This document shows positions 1-6,457 of a stretch of 12,257 bases of DNA, piece by piece; within the stretch, counting starts at the first letter, position 1; each line of letters starts with the position of its first letter. This DNA comes from Ignavibacteria bacterium UBA6906. Lineage in GTDB: Bacteria > Bacteroidota > Ignavibacteria > UBA10030 > UBA6906. The notes beneath the pieces are model-generated. The model worked only from the letters and a program-made list of their open reading frames with translations. It had not been told where the DNA came from and did not search any database. Location of the stretch: the NCBI GenBank assembly GCA_002451155.1, contig DKBG01000312.1, forward strand, positions 1 through 12,257, in the 5' to 3' direction. The position numbers and the translations under genes are program-made.

Positions 1-2133
1 GCGGTAAAAGCGCGCGGACCAATTCCTTCCGGCAGCGTCCCGGAAACCGATACGACCGGTGTTCGAAGAGTCCCCACCTTCTGCGACATCTGTTTCTGGA
101 AATGTGGCGCCATTGCGTACGTGGAGGACGGAAAGTTGTGGAAGGTGGAAGGCAACCCGCTCGATCCTCTAAGCAACGGCAGACTCTGTCCCCGGGGGAC
201 CGGCGGCATCGGGGCACATTTCGACCCCGATCGCCTGAGATCACCGCTTCTGCGAAAGAACAACCGTGGTGAAGAACAGTGGGTAGAGGTTACATGGGAC
301 GAGGCGCTCAGCTTCGTCGCCCGAAAAATGGATTCGATCAAAACGGCGTATGGACCGGAAGCCCTTGCCCTGTTCAGCCACGGAATCGGAGGGAATTTCC
401 TCAAGCACACGCTAAAGGCGTATGGAACTCCCAATATCGCGGCTCCATCCTTTGCACAGTGCCGTGGACCGCGAGACGTTGGCTTCCGTCTGACGTTCGG
501 AGAGGACATCAGCTCCCCCGAACGGACCGACATCCGCAACGCCGAGTGCCTAGTGCTTATCGGCAGCCATCTCGGTGAAAATATGCACAACACTCAGGTG
601 CAGGAATTCGCCGAAGCGGTCGGGAAAGGAACGCGCCTCATTGTAGTGGATCCGCGGTTCTCGATCGCCGCAAGTAAGGCAACACACTACCTCCCGGTAA
701 AGCCTGGCACGGACATGGCACTGATCCTCGCCTGGATGCACGTCCTTGTCACCGAACAACTCTACGACAAAGACTTTGTTTCGCAGCACGGATTCGGGTT
801 TGAACAATTCGCGGATCACCTGACCCGCTGTACACCTGAATGGGCGTATCCTGAAACGGGAATCGATCCCGATACCATTCGCACAACAGCGCGCGAAATG
901 GCCCGCCATCGACCCGCGACTCTGGTCCACCCCGGTCGCCACGTCACTTGGTACGGCGATGACACGCAACGGAGCCGGGCAGTGGCACTGCTGAACGCAC
1001 TCCTCGGCAACTGGGGACGAAAGGGAGGGTTCTACTACCCGGTCAGTATGGACGTTCCGCCATACCCGTACCCTCCCTACCCGACGCCGACACGGCCCAA
1101 AGTCGACAATCCCGACAGAAGATTCCCGTTCGCGCATGAAGCCATCACCACTGGAATCCGCGACGCAACACTGACCGGAAAACCCTATCCGATCAAAGGG
1201 TGGTTCGTCTATGCCACCAATCTCCTGCACGCACTTCCTAACGAACAGGAGACGATCAACGCGATCCAGAACCTCGATTTGCTTGTCGTCGTCGACGTTG
1301 TCCCAAGCGAGATCGCCGGCTGGGCCGATGTCGTCCTCCCCGAGTCAGTCTACCTGGAGCGGTTTGACGACCTGAATGTCGAATGGTTCCGGGAACCCTT
1401 CGTCGCCATCCGCCAACCCGTCGTTGAATCCCCACATGAGCAGAAACCCAACTGGTGGATCGCCAAGAAGCTGGCGGATGAGCTCGGTCTTTCCGGGTTC
1501 TACCCATGGGACGATATCGAGGACTATCTGCGGACGCGTATCTCGTCAGCGGGCCTCAGCTATGAGGCGCTGAAACGTGAGGGAATTATCCGGGGTCCCA
1601 GGCAGCCAATCTACTTCGATGAAGGGGTTCCCATTGAGTTCTCCACACCCAGCGGAAAGATTGAATTCTATTCACTCCAGCTGGCCCAGGCCGGCTTCGA
1701 CCCGATCCCGGTGTACACACGCCCGCCGGAGGGACCTCCCGGCTATTACCGACTCCTCTATGGTCGCGCGCCTGTCCACTCGTTCAGCCGGACACAAACG
1801 AATCGTATTCTCTCAGACATGATGGACGAAAACGTGGTCTGGGTGAACCCCGGAACCGCAGGAAGGCATGCCTTGAGCAATGGACGGCCGGTTCGGCTGA
1901 AGAATCAGGACGGGATTATCAGCAACCCACTGAACGTCAGAGTGACCGAACGCATTCGGCCCGATTGCGTCTATATCGTCCACGGGTTTGGGCATACCGC
2001 TCGGGGAATGAGGCATGCATATGGCAAAGGTGCAAGCGATTCCGGGCTCATCACGCAGTATGCCACCGACCCCCTGATGGGAGGAACCGGCATGAATGTC
2101 AACTTCGTCACTTTTGTGCCGGAGGAGGCATAG
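1..2133 (+). CDS. psrA: Polysulfide/thiosulfate reductase-type molybdopterin oxidoreductase, catalytic subunit (5' partial)
   Basis: Catalytic subunit of a DMSO-reductase-superfamily enzyme of the PsrA/PhsA branch, predicted to bind Mo-bisPGD and one [4Fe-4S] cluster and to act on sulfur compounds outside the inner membrane. The frame is open from base 1, so the 5' end, probably with a Tat signal, lies outside the window; 710 residues are visible. Counting from base 1, the cluster ligands are C28, C31, C35 and C63 (CDICFWKCG, then CPRG). C154 in SFAQCRGPRD is the likely Mo ligand. The stretch WADVVLPESVYLER and the C-terminal dinucleotide-binding domain (LYGRAPVHSFSRTQTN) are typical. The GTG at 121 is not the start, because it would cut off three of the four cluster Cys. 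psrB follows after 2 bases. Polysulfide, thiosulfate or the oxidative direction cannot be separated from sequence alone. The family call is firm; the substrate is inferred. Confidence 0.93.
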   Translation, partial: AVKARGPIPSGSVPETDTTGVRRVPTFCDICFWKCGAIAYVEDGKLWKVEGNPLDPLSNGRLCPRGTGGIGAHFDPDRLRSPLLRKNNRGEEQWVEVTWDEALSFVARKMDSIKTAYGPEALALFSHGIGGNFLKHTLKAYGTPNIAAPSFAQCRGPRDVGFRLTFGEDISSPERTDIRNAECLVLIGSHLGENMHNTQVQEFAEAVGKGTRLIVVDPRFSIAASKATHYLPVKPGTDMALILAWMHVLVTEQLYDKDFVSQHGFGFEQFADHLTRCTPEWAYPETGIDPDTIRTTAREMARHRPATLVHPGRHVTWYGDDTQRSRAVALLNALLGNWGRKGGFYYPVSMDVPPYPYPPYPTPTRPKVDNPDRRFPFAHEAITTGIRDATLTGKPYPIKGWFVYATNLLHALPNEQETINAIQNLDLLVVVDVVPSEIAGWADVVLPESVYLERFDDLNVEWFREPFVAIRQPVVESPHEQKPNWWIAKKLADELGLSGFYPWDDIEDYLRTRISSAGLSYEALKREGIIRGPRQPIYFDEGVPIEFSTPSGKIEFYSLQLAQAGFDPIPVYTRPPEGPPGYYRLLYGRAPVHSFSRTQTNRILSDMMDENVVWVNPGTAGRHALSNGRPVRLKNQDGIISNPLNVRVTERIRPDCVYIVHGFGHTARGMRHAYGKGASDSGLITQYATDPLMGGTGMNVNFVTFVPEEA

Positions 2134-2135
2134 CC

Positions 2136-2675
2136 ATGGCACGATATGGAATGGTGATCGATACGACAACGTGTGTTGGTTGCATGGACTGTGTCGTCGC
2201 CTGCAAAACCGAAAACAGGGTCCCTGAAGGGTACAACAGAGACTGGATCGCCTATGACACCGGAGGGACCTATCCAACCCTGAACATGGAGATTCGCAGT
2301 GAGCGCTGCAACCACTGCGACAATCCTCCCTGTGTCTATTGCTGCCCCTGCGGGGCAAGCCATATTCACGACCGGGGGGGAGTGATTCTCGTACATCACG
2401 AGAAGTGCAGCGGCTGCAAGGCCTGCATTGCGGCATGCCCTTATGATGCGCGGTTCATCCACCCGGAAGGCTATGCGGACAAATGCACGCTCTGTATCCA
2501 CAGGGTGGAACAAGGACTTGATCCGGCGTGTGTCGCGGTCTGCCCGACGCGTTGCATGGTCTTCGGCGACCTTGACGATCCAAACAGCGCGGTCACCCGG
2601 TTGATTCAGTCGCGCCGCCACCATACGCTGATCCCCGAGGCGGGAACCGAACCGCAGATTCACTTCCTTACCTGA
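2136..2675 (+). CDS. psrB: Four-cluster [4Fe-4S] ferredoxin subunit, PsrB/PhsB type
   Basis: Electron-transfer subunit (179 aa) expected to carry electrons between the quinone-reactive membrane subunit and the Mo subunit. Cys sets are C13/C16/C19/C23, C58/C61/C66/C70, C91/C94/C97/C101 and C117/C120/C132/C136, the DMSO-reductase-type iron-sulfur pattern for four [4Fe-4S] clusters. It has no signal peptide, which fits export together with a Tat-carrying partner. The start at 2136 has a strong GGAGGAGG seven bases upstream and sits 2 bases after the psrA stop. A longer in-frame opening from 1965 lies inside psrA and is rejected. Three Cys beyond the canonical sixteen are present: C69 and C72 around the second set (CCPC) and C140 after the last. 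A G7 run lies at 2374-2380 with the frame intact. Confidence 0.93.
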   Translation: MARYGMVIDTTTCVGCMDCVVACKTENRVPEGYNRDWIAYDTGGTYPTLNMEIRSERCNHCDNPPCVYCCPCGASHIHDRGGVILVHHEKCSGCKACIAACPYDARFIHPEGYADKCTLCIHRVEQGLDPACVAVCPTRCMVFGDLDDPNSAVTRLIQSRRHHTLIPEAGTEPQIHFLT

Positions 2676-2684
2676 GACCCCCCA

Positions 2685-3635
2685 ATGCGCGAACTCGTTG
2701 TAACACGGCACAATCCGATGATCGATCCGACCCTCAACGTCTGGGGCTGGGAGGTTCCGGTCTACCTCTTTCTGGGCGGACTCGTTGCCGGCATGATGAT
2801 CATCTCAGGGTTCTTCATTACCCGGGGAAGACATCGCCAGGAGGTGTGCTCCTGTACCGTCCTTCCGTCGTTGAGCATGATTCTTCTCTCGATCGGCATC
2901 CTTGCCCTCTTCTTCGACCTCGAATACAAATTGCATGCCTGGCGGATGTATGCCACATTCCAGCCGGCCTCGCCGATGTCATGGGGATCATGGATACTGA
3001 TCCTCGTATACCCCGTTCTTCTTGCCACAATGATGATCCGGCCGACATCCTGGCTCTCCCGTGGCTTGCCGGTCCTGAACCGCTGGTCAAGGACCCTCAA
3101 CGGCTCCGAACACAGGATTCGGATGATCGGGTTCGCAAATATCGCGGCCGGAATCGCCCTCGGTCTGTACACGGGCGTCCTTCTCGGCGCTCTTGGAGCG
3201 CGACCGCTCTGGAACAGCCCGCTGCTCGGCCTGCTGTTCCTTGTCTCGGGTCTATCCACTGCGGCGGCCTTCGTCCACCTGATCGCCACCGACGCCGAGG
3301 AACGACAACTCCTCGCCCGGGCCGACAATCACTTCCTGTCGATTGAGCTTCTCGTCCTCTTCCTGTTCCTGATCGGCCTGGTCACATCAACGCAAGTCCA
3401 GATCGAGTCTGCGAAGCTTCTTCTCGTGGGCGATTTCGCGCCGGTGTTCTGGGTCTTTGTTGTCGGACTCGGAATCATTATCCCGTTGATCATCCAGTCC
3501 TTGGCCGTTCGCCACAGGATCCCTCACACGCCCGTTGCTCCACTTTTGGTCATCGCGGGGGGACTGGTTCTCCGGTTCGTTCTTGTCGCTGCCGGTCAGG
3601 CGAGCCACTGGACGCGAACCCCGGGAGTTCACTGA
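2685..3635 (+). CDS. psrC: NrfD/PsrC-family quinone-interacting membrane subunit
   Basis: Integral membrane anchor (316 aa) of the respiratory complex, expected to exchange electrons with (mena)quinone. The N-terminal NPMIDPTLNVWGWEVPVYLF stretch is the hallmark of PsrC/NrfD proteins. I count eight hydrophobic helices, at about residues 20-45, 54-80, 103-121, 147-172, 178-203, 217-235, 245-272 and 281-307, matching the eight-helix PsrC core. The gene starts 9 bases after psrB. No good Shine-Dalgarno precedes ATG 2685 (only a C-rich stretch), so translation is probably coupled to psrB; the later Met12 is an alternative start. The order Mo subunit, ferredoxin, NrfD is the usual one for this complex. 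The family is sure; the exact start is less so. Confidence 0.9.
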   Translation: MRELVVTRHNPMIDPTLNVWGWEVPVYLFLGGLVAGMMIISGFFITRGRHRQEVCSCTVLPSLSMILLSIGILALFFDLEYKLHAWRMYATFQPASPMSWGSWILILVYPVLLATMMIRPTSWLSRGLPVLNRWSRTLNGSEHRIRMIGFANIAAGIALGLYTGVLLGALGARPLWNSPLLGLLFLVSGLSTAAAFVHLIATDAEERQLLARADNHFLSIELLVLFLFLIGLVTSTQVQIESAKLLLVGDFAPVFWVFVVGLGIIIPLIIQSLAVRHRIPHTPVAPLLVIAGGLVLRFVLVAAGQASHWTRTPGVH

Positions 3636-3670
3636 TACCATCATCACTTCGCATTTTTCTTCATCGTCTC

Positions 3671-3675
3671 AGGAG
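3671..3675 (+). promoter_or_regulatory. Ribosome binding site deciding the start of the first YeeE/YedE gene
   Basis: AGGAG six bases before ATG 3682. It selects this start over an upstream in-frame ATG at 3535 that lies inside psrC. The 46-base gap between psrC and this gene is the largest break in the train before 8214. I see no terminator hairpin in it. Confidence 0.8.
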
Positions 3676-3681
3676 ATTTCT

Positions 3682-4257
3682 ATGCATGCCGCAACAGACC
3701 CCCTCGCCATCGTCGACCATGAGGGGAAGGAACGCCCCGCAGGAAAGATCCAGCCGTACTGGAACCCCTACCTGGCCGGGATCGGACTGGGTCTCGTTCT
3801 CCTTGCCTCCTTCGTCATCATGGGGCGCGGACTCGGTGCCTCCGGCGCCTTCAGCTCCCTGGTCGCGACAGGCGTCAACGCGATCAACCCTGCCCATGCC
3901 CGCGCAAACTCGTTCTATGTCGACTACCTTGGAGATGGAACCAGCAATCCTCTCATGGATTGGCTGGTATTCGAGGTGATCGGTGTCTTCGCCGGCGGTT
4001 TCATCTCCGGAGCGCTCGCGGGACGGCTGAAAGCAACAACGGAAAAAGGACCGCATATTTCGCCGCGAGGACGACTGGGCTACGCCTTCTTCGGGGGAGC
4101 CCTGATGGGTATCGGCGCGAAACTTGCGCGTGGATGCACGAGCGGACAGGCCCTCACCGGAGGCGCAATGCTGAACCTCGGAAGCTGGACATTCATGCTC
4201 GCCGTCTTCGCCGGCGCCTACGCGATGGCATATTTCGTAAGGAGACAATGGCAATGA
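3682..4257 (+). CDS. YeeE/YedE-family sulfur transport membrane protein, first half-protein
   Basis: Inner-membrane protein (191 aa) of the YeeE/YedE (Sulf_transp, DUF395) family, whose characterised member TsuA imports thiosulfate. Hydrophobic segments lie at about residues 29-48 (LAGIGLGLVLLASFVIMGRG), 94-115, 133-152 and 167-186. The hallmark GCTSGQ element contains C152, the type of conserved Cys that relays sulfur substrates in this family. An N-terminal hydrophilic stretch of about 28 residues, containing EGKERPAGKIQPYWNPY, precedes the first helix. The stop overlaps the next start (ATGA at 4254-4257), so the two half-proteins are translationally coupled and probably form one transporter, like the small two-gene YeeE/YedE pairs. 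Location between a sulfur reductase and a rhodanese-fold gene supports a reduced-sulfur substrate. Which species moves, and in which direction, is inference. Confidence 0.88.
   Translation: MHAATDPLAIVDHEGKERPAGKIQPYWNPYLAGIGLGLVLLASFVIMGRGLGASGAFSSLVATGVNAINPAHARANSFYVDYLGDGTSNPLMDWLVFEVIGVFAGGFISGALAGRLKATTEKGPHISPRGRLGYAFFGGALMGIGAKLARGCTSGQALTGGAMLNLGSWTFMLAVFAGAYAMAYFVRRQWQ
4239..4244 (+). promoter_or_regulatory. Ribosome binding site for the second YeeE/YedE gene
   Basis: AAGGAG lies nine bases before ATG 4254 but only three before the in-frame ATG 4248. The spacing and the ATGA overlap favour 4254 as the true start. The site is inside the end of the preceding gene. Confidence 0.7.
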
Positions 4258-4859
4258 GCGCCCCCTTCTATAAATTCGGACTGTTCGGCGATAACATCGG
4301 TCTGGTAATCGCTTTTGTTATTGGAATTGGCTTCGGGTTTTTTCTCGAGCGCGCCGGCTTTGGGAACGCACGTATCCTCGCAGCCCAGTTCTACTTCACT
4401 GACCTTCGGGTCTTCAAGGTGATGTTCACTGCGATTGTGACCGCCATGCTCGGTCTTTTCTACCTCTCATGGATCGGGTTCATGGACCTCGCACTGGTAT
4501 ATGCCACCCCGACATTTCTTCTCCCCCAGGTGATTGGGGGACTGATCCTTGGTTTCGGCTTCGTCATTGGCGGATATTGCCCAGGAACGTCCGCGGTGAG
4601 CGCCGCCACCGGCCGCGTCGACGGGATGATCTACCTGGTTGGCCTCATCACGGGGACCTTCGTCTTCGGCGAATTCTTCCCTCTGGTCGAGCGTTTCTAC
4701 GTTGCCACTCCGATGGGACGCGTCACCATCCCCGACATTCTCAGCCTGCCGTACGGACTTGTTGTCTTCCTGATCGCCCTCATGGCGGTTGGAGGATTTG
4801 CCGGAGCAACGTGGATCGAAAAGACTGTGGCTGCAAAGAGAGGAGCGGTGAAACCATGA
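4254..4859 (+). CDS. YeeE/YedE-family sulfur transport membrane protein, second half-protein
   Basis: Second YeeE/YedE protein (201 aa), a paralogue of its upstream neighbour. Helices are visible at about residues 14-33 (IGLVIAFVIGIGFGFFLERA), 57-76, 90-107, 121-141 and 166-185. The family element GGYCPGTSAVSAATG carries C109; the first half-protein has the matching GCTSGQ element, so the pair would supply two Cys sites on a pore. ERAGFGNARILAAQFYFTD near the N-terminus is also typical of the family. ATG 4254 was chosen for its Shine-Dalgarno spacing; ATG 4248 would add two residues. The 3' end overlaps the rhodanese gene by ATGA at 4856-4859. The family is firm; the transported sulfur compound is not determined. 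Confidence 0.87.
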   Translation: MSAPFYKFGLFGDNIGLVIAFVIGIGFGFFLERAGFGNARILAAQFYFTDLRVFKVMFTAIVTAMLGLFYLSWIGFMDLALVYATPTFLLPQVIGGLILGFGFVIGGYCPGTSAVSAATGRVDGMIYLVGLITGTFVFGEFFPLVERFYVATPMGRVTIPDILSLPYGLVVFLIALMAVGGFAGATWIEKTVAAKRGAVKP

Positions 4860-5518
4860 GAACTCACCTGTCGCGTCTGACCCCCAATCAGGCACTGGGC
4901 CTTGGTGCCCTGATACTGGGGCTCGGAGCGCTTCTCATCGGCAACCCTTCGGGGGGGGCGACAGCCACGATAGACGCCAGGGAACTCGCGCGAATCGTCC
5001 AGACGGAAGTCGACCACGTCAAGCCCGTCGAGCTGGCTGACTGGATCATTAAGGGAAAAGCTGATTTTCGGCTCATTGACCTCCGTTCAACAGAGGACTA
5101 TGCCGCCTATCATATCCCCGGCGCCGAAAACGTCGAGCCGACCTCCTTGATGGACTACGGGCTTCAGCGCAACGAGAAGATCATCCTCTACTCGGATGGG
5201 GGTATTCATTCCGCACAGGCATGGTTCCTACTGAAGACGGCCGGCTACCGCGGAAGCTATATCCTGCTGGGCGGCCTGGAAGGCTGGAAGGACGAAGTGC
5301 TCTTCCCGCACCTCCCCGCTTCACCATCTCGGGAGGAGATGGCCACGTTTGAACAATCGAGAGAAGTGAGTACATTCTTTGGCGGCACTCCGCGCACGGG
5401 CACTGCCTCCGATCAACCCTCCGCCACGCAGGCACTGCCAAAACCGGAGATGCCCTCGTCCCCCGCGGCACGTGCAGCTGCCGGACCACCCACCAGGAAG
5501 AAGAAAGAGGGGTGCTGA
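4856..5518 (+). CDS. Membrane-anchored rhodanese-fold protein lacking the catalytic cysteine
   Basis: A 220-residue protein with one N-terminal hydrophobic helix (about residues 12-29), then a rhodanese domain (about 55-150), then a low-complexity Pro/Ala/Ser/Thr-rich tail ending KKKEGC. The domain shows FRLIDLRSTEDYAAYHIPGA (71-90) and LGGLEGWKDEV, both typical. The active-site loop reads YSDGGIHSAQAW: S113 (codon 5192-5194) stands where rhodaneses have the persulfide-forming Cys. The only Cys in the whole protein is its last residue, C220. It is therefore probably not a normal thiosulfate sulfurtransferase; it may be a binding or scaffold protein, or use the terminal Cys. With an uncleaved anchor the domain would face the periplasm, though topology is inferred. 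The start overlaps the YeeE/YedE stop (ATGA). A longer in-frame opening from 4469 lies inside that gene and is rejected. A G8 run sits at 4951-4958. Confidence 0.88.
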   Translation: MRTHLSRLTPNQALGLGALILGLGALLIGNPSGGATATIDARELARIVQTEVDHVKPVELADWIIKGKADFRLIDLRSTEDYAAYHIPGAENVEPTSLMDYGLQRNEKIILYSDGGIHSAQAWFLLKTAGYRGSYILLGGLEGWKDEVLFPHLPASPSREEMATFEQSREVSTFFGGTPRTGTASDQPSATQALPKPEMPSSPAARAAAGPPTRKKKEGC

Positions 5519-5522
5519 AACC

Positions 5523-5861
5523 ATGGCCACTCTGCCGAAGCGGTTTGTGCACTTCAGGAAAGTCTATCCGGCGGTCGCTCGGACGTACGAGGCACTTGGC
5601 ACCCAGTGCCATCTGGCTGGCCCGCTGGATGAGCGATCACGCGCACTCGTGAAACTTGCTCTCGCAGTCGGTGCAAGGCAGGAGGGGGGGGTTCATGCGC
5701 AGGTGCGGAAGGCGCTGGAGGCTGGACTCAGTCCTGATGAGCTGCGCCATGTAGCGATTCTTGCTCTCCCCACCATTGGGTTTCCCCCTGCGATGGCGGC
5801 ACTGAGTTGGATCGAAGACCTCCTTCCCGCCAGAAGGAAGGGAACGAGCGGAAAGCGGTGA
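5523..5861 (+). CDS. Carboxymuconolactone decarboxylase/AhpD-like family protein
   Basis: Small soluble protein (112 aa) of the CMD/AhpD superfamily, recognised from LAVGARQEGGVHAQVRKAL, the following EAGLSPDELRHVAIL helix pair and a GFPPAMAALSWI C-terminus. AhpD-type members use a CxxC plus His for peroxidase or disulfide chemistry. Here the corresponding stretch has E54 and H58 but no Cys, and the only Cys is C29 near the N-terminus. It is thus unlikely to be an AhpD-like thiol peroxidase, and its reaction is unknown. GAGGGG about ten bases upstream and a 4-base gap after the rhodanese stop support ATG 5523. The stop overlaps the mobA start (GTGA). A G8 run at 5684-5691 is in frame (codons for E-G-G-V). 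Confidence 0.82.
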   Translation: MATLPKRFVHFRKVYPAVARTYEALGTQCHLAGPLDERSRALVKLALAVGARQEGGVHAQVRKALEAGLSPDELRHVAILALPTIGFPPAMAALSWIEDLLPARRKGTSGKR

Positions 5862-6457
5862 AGGCGCCGGCAGGCGGTATATCAGGGGTCATTCTTGCCG
5901 GCGGGCGAAGCTCACGTATGGGACAGGACAAGGCCCTCCTGCCTATACGTGGACGCCCGATGATCGAGATTATCGCCGGAATGATGCGTTCCGTCTTTGA
6001 TACTGTCTGCATCGCAGCCGATCGCGTGGAGACATTTCGCTTTCTCGGCCTGCCAGTCTTCCCCGACATCTACCCCCTCTGCGGCCCGCTCGGCGGTATC
6101 CATGCAGCTCTCTCCCGATGCCGATCGGACAGAGTGTTCGTCTCTGCCTGCGATACGCCGCTGATCCCTCCGGCGCTCATCCACCATCTCCTCGAACGTC
6201 ACAAGAACAGAGCGGCAACGATTGCGCTCCATGGCGGGAGTGTTCACCCGCTCTGTGGGGTCTATGAGAAATCGGCATTGCCACGGATCGAGGAGTTCCT
6301 GCAGGCCTCGAACTTGAAAGTCCTCAATCTCCTCCCCGTTATCGGGGCGGCCTATGTCAACATTACACCGGATCTCCCATTCTACCGGGCGGACCTGTTC
6401 GAAAACGGGAATGACCCGGAAAGTTTTCAACGAATAGCCAGGAACCATCGCACGTGA
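5858..6457 (+). CDS. mobA: Molybdenum cofactor guanylyltransferase MobA
   Basis: MobA (199 aa) transfers GMP from GTP to Mo-molybdopterin, making the bis-guanine-dinucleotide cofactor used by DMSO-reductase-family enzymes; it acts in the cytoplasm. The nucleotide-binding signature LAGGRSSRMGQDKA is at residues 13-26, followed by CGPLGGIHAAL at 75-85 and the Mg-binding ACDTP with D99. The C-terminal DLFENGNDPESF element is also family-typical, and the length fits. GTG 5858 is preferred because it overlaps the preceding stop (GTGA) and leaves a short N-terminus before GVILAGG; an upstream TTG at 5807 would lie inside the CMD gene. The Shine-Dalgarno is weak, so coupling is likely. Its place in the train next to a Mo enzyme makes it probably dedicated to maturation of the psrA product. 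Confidence 0.9.
   Translation: MKAPAGGISGVILAGGRSSRMGQDKALLPIRGRPMIEIIAGMMRSVFDTVCIAADRVETFRFLGLPVFPDIYPLCGPLGGIHAALSRCRSDRVFVSACDTPLIPPALIHHLLERHKNRAATIALHGGSVHPLCGVYEKSALPRIEEFLQASNLKVLNLLPVIGAAYVNITPDLPFYRADLFENGNDPESFQRIARNHRT

Noticed and set aside
550..1230. Long - strand open frame opposite psrA
   Set aside because: Antisense shadow in GC-rich coding sequence; Arg/Cys-rich translation with no recognisable domain.
121..2133. GTG at 121 as the start of the Mo enzyme gene
   Set aside because: The frame is open to base 1 and encodes three cluster Cys (C28, C31, C35) upstream of this codon, so the gene is 5' partial, not complete.
1971..2711. Long - strand open frame (246 codons) opposite the end of psrA and psrB
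   Set aside because: It is antisense to two clearly recognised genes, shows no family motif and has no independent support.
3960..4253. Upstream extension of the second YeeE/YedE frame
   Set aside because: It lies inside the first YeeE/YedE gene and reads as Arg-rich nonsense; a ribosome site and ATGA overlap place the start at 4254.
4469..4855. Upstream extension of the rhodanese-fold frame
   Set aside because: It overlaps the second YeeE/YedE gene in another frame; the translation before 4856 is Arg/His/Pro-rich without domain signal.
5807..5857. TTG 5807 as the mobA start
   Set aside because: It would add a hydrophilic 17-residue extension overlapping the CMD gene; GTG 5858 gives the normal short lead to the LAGG motif and a GTGA overlap.
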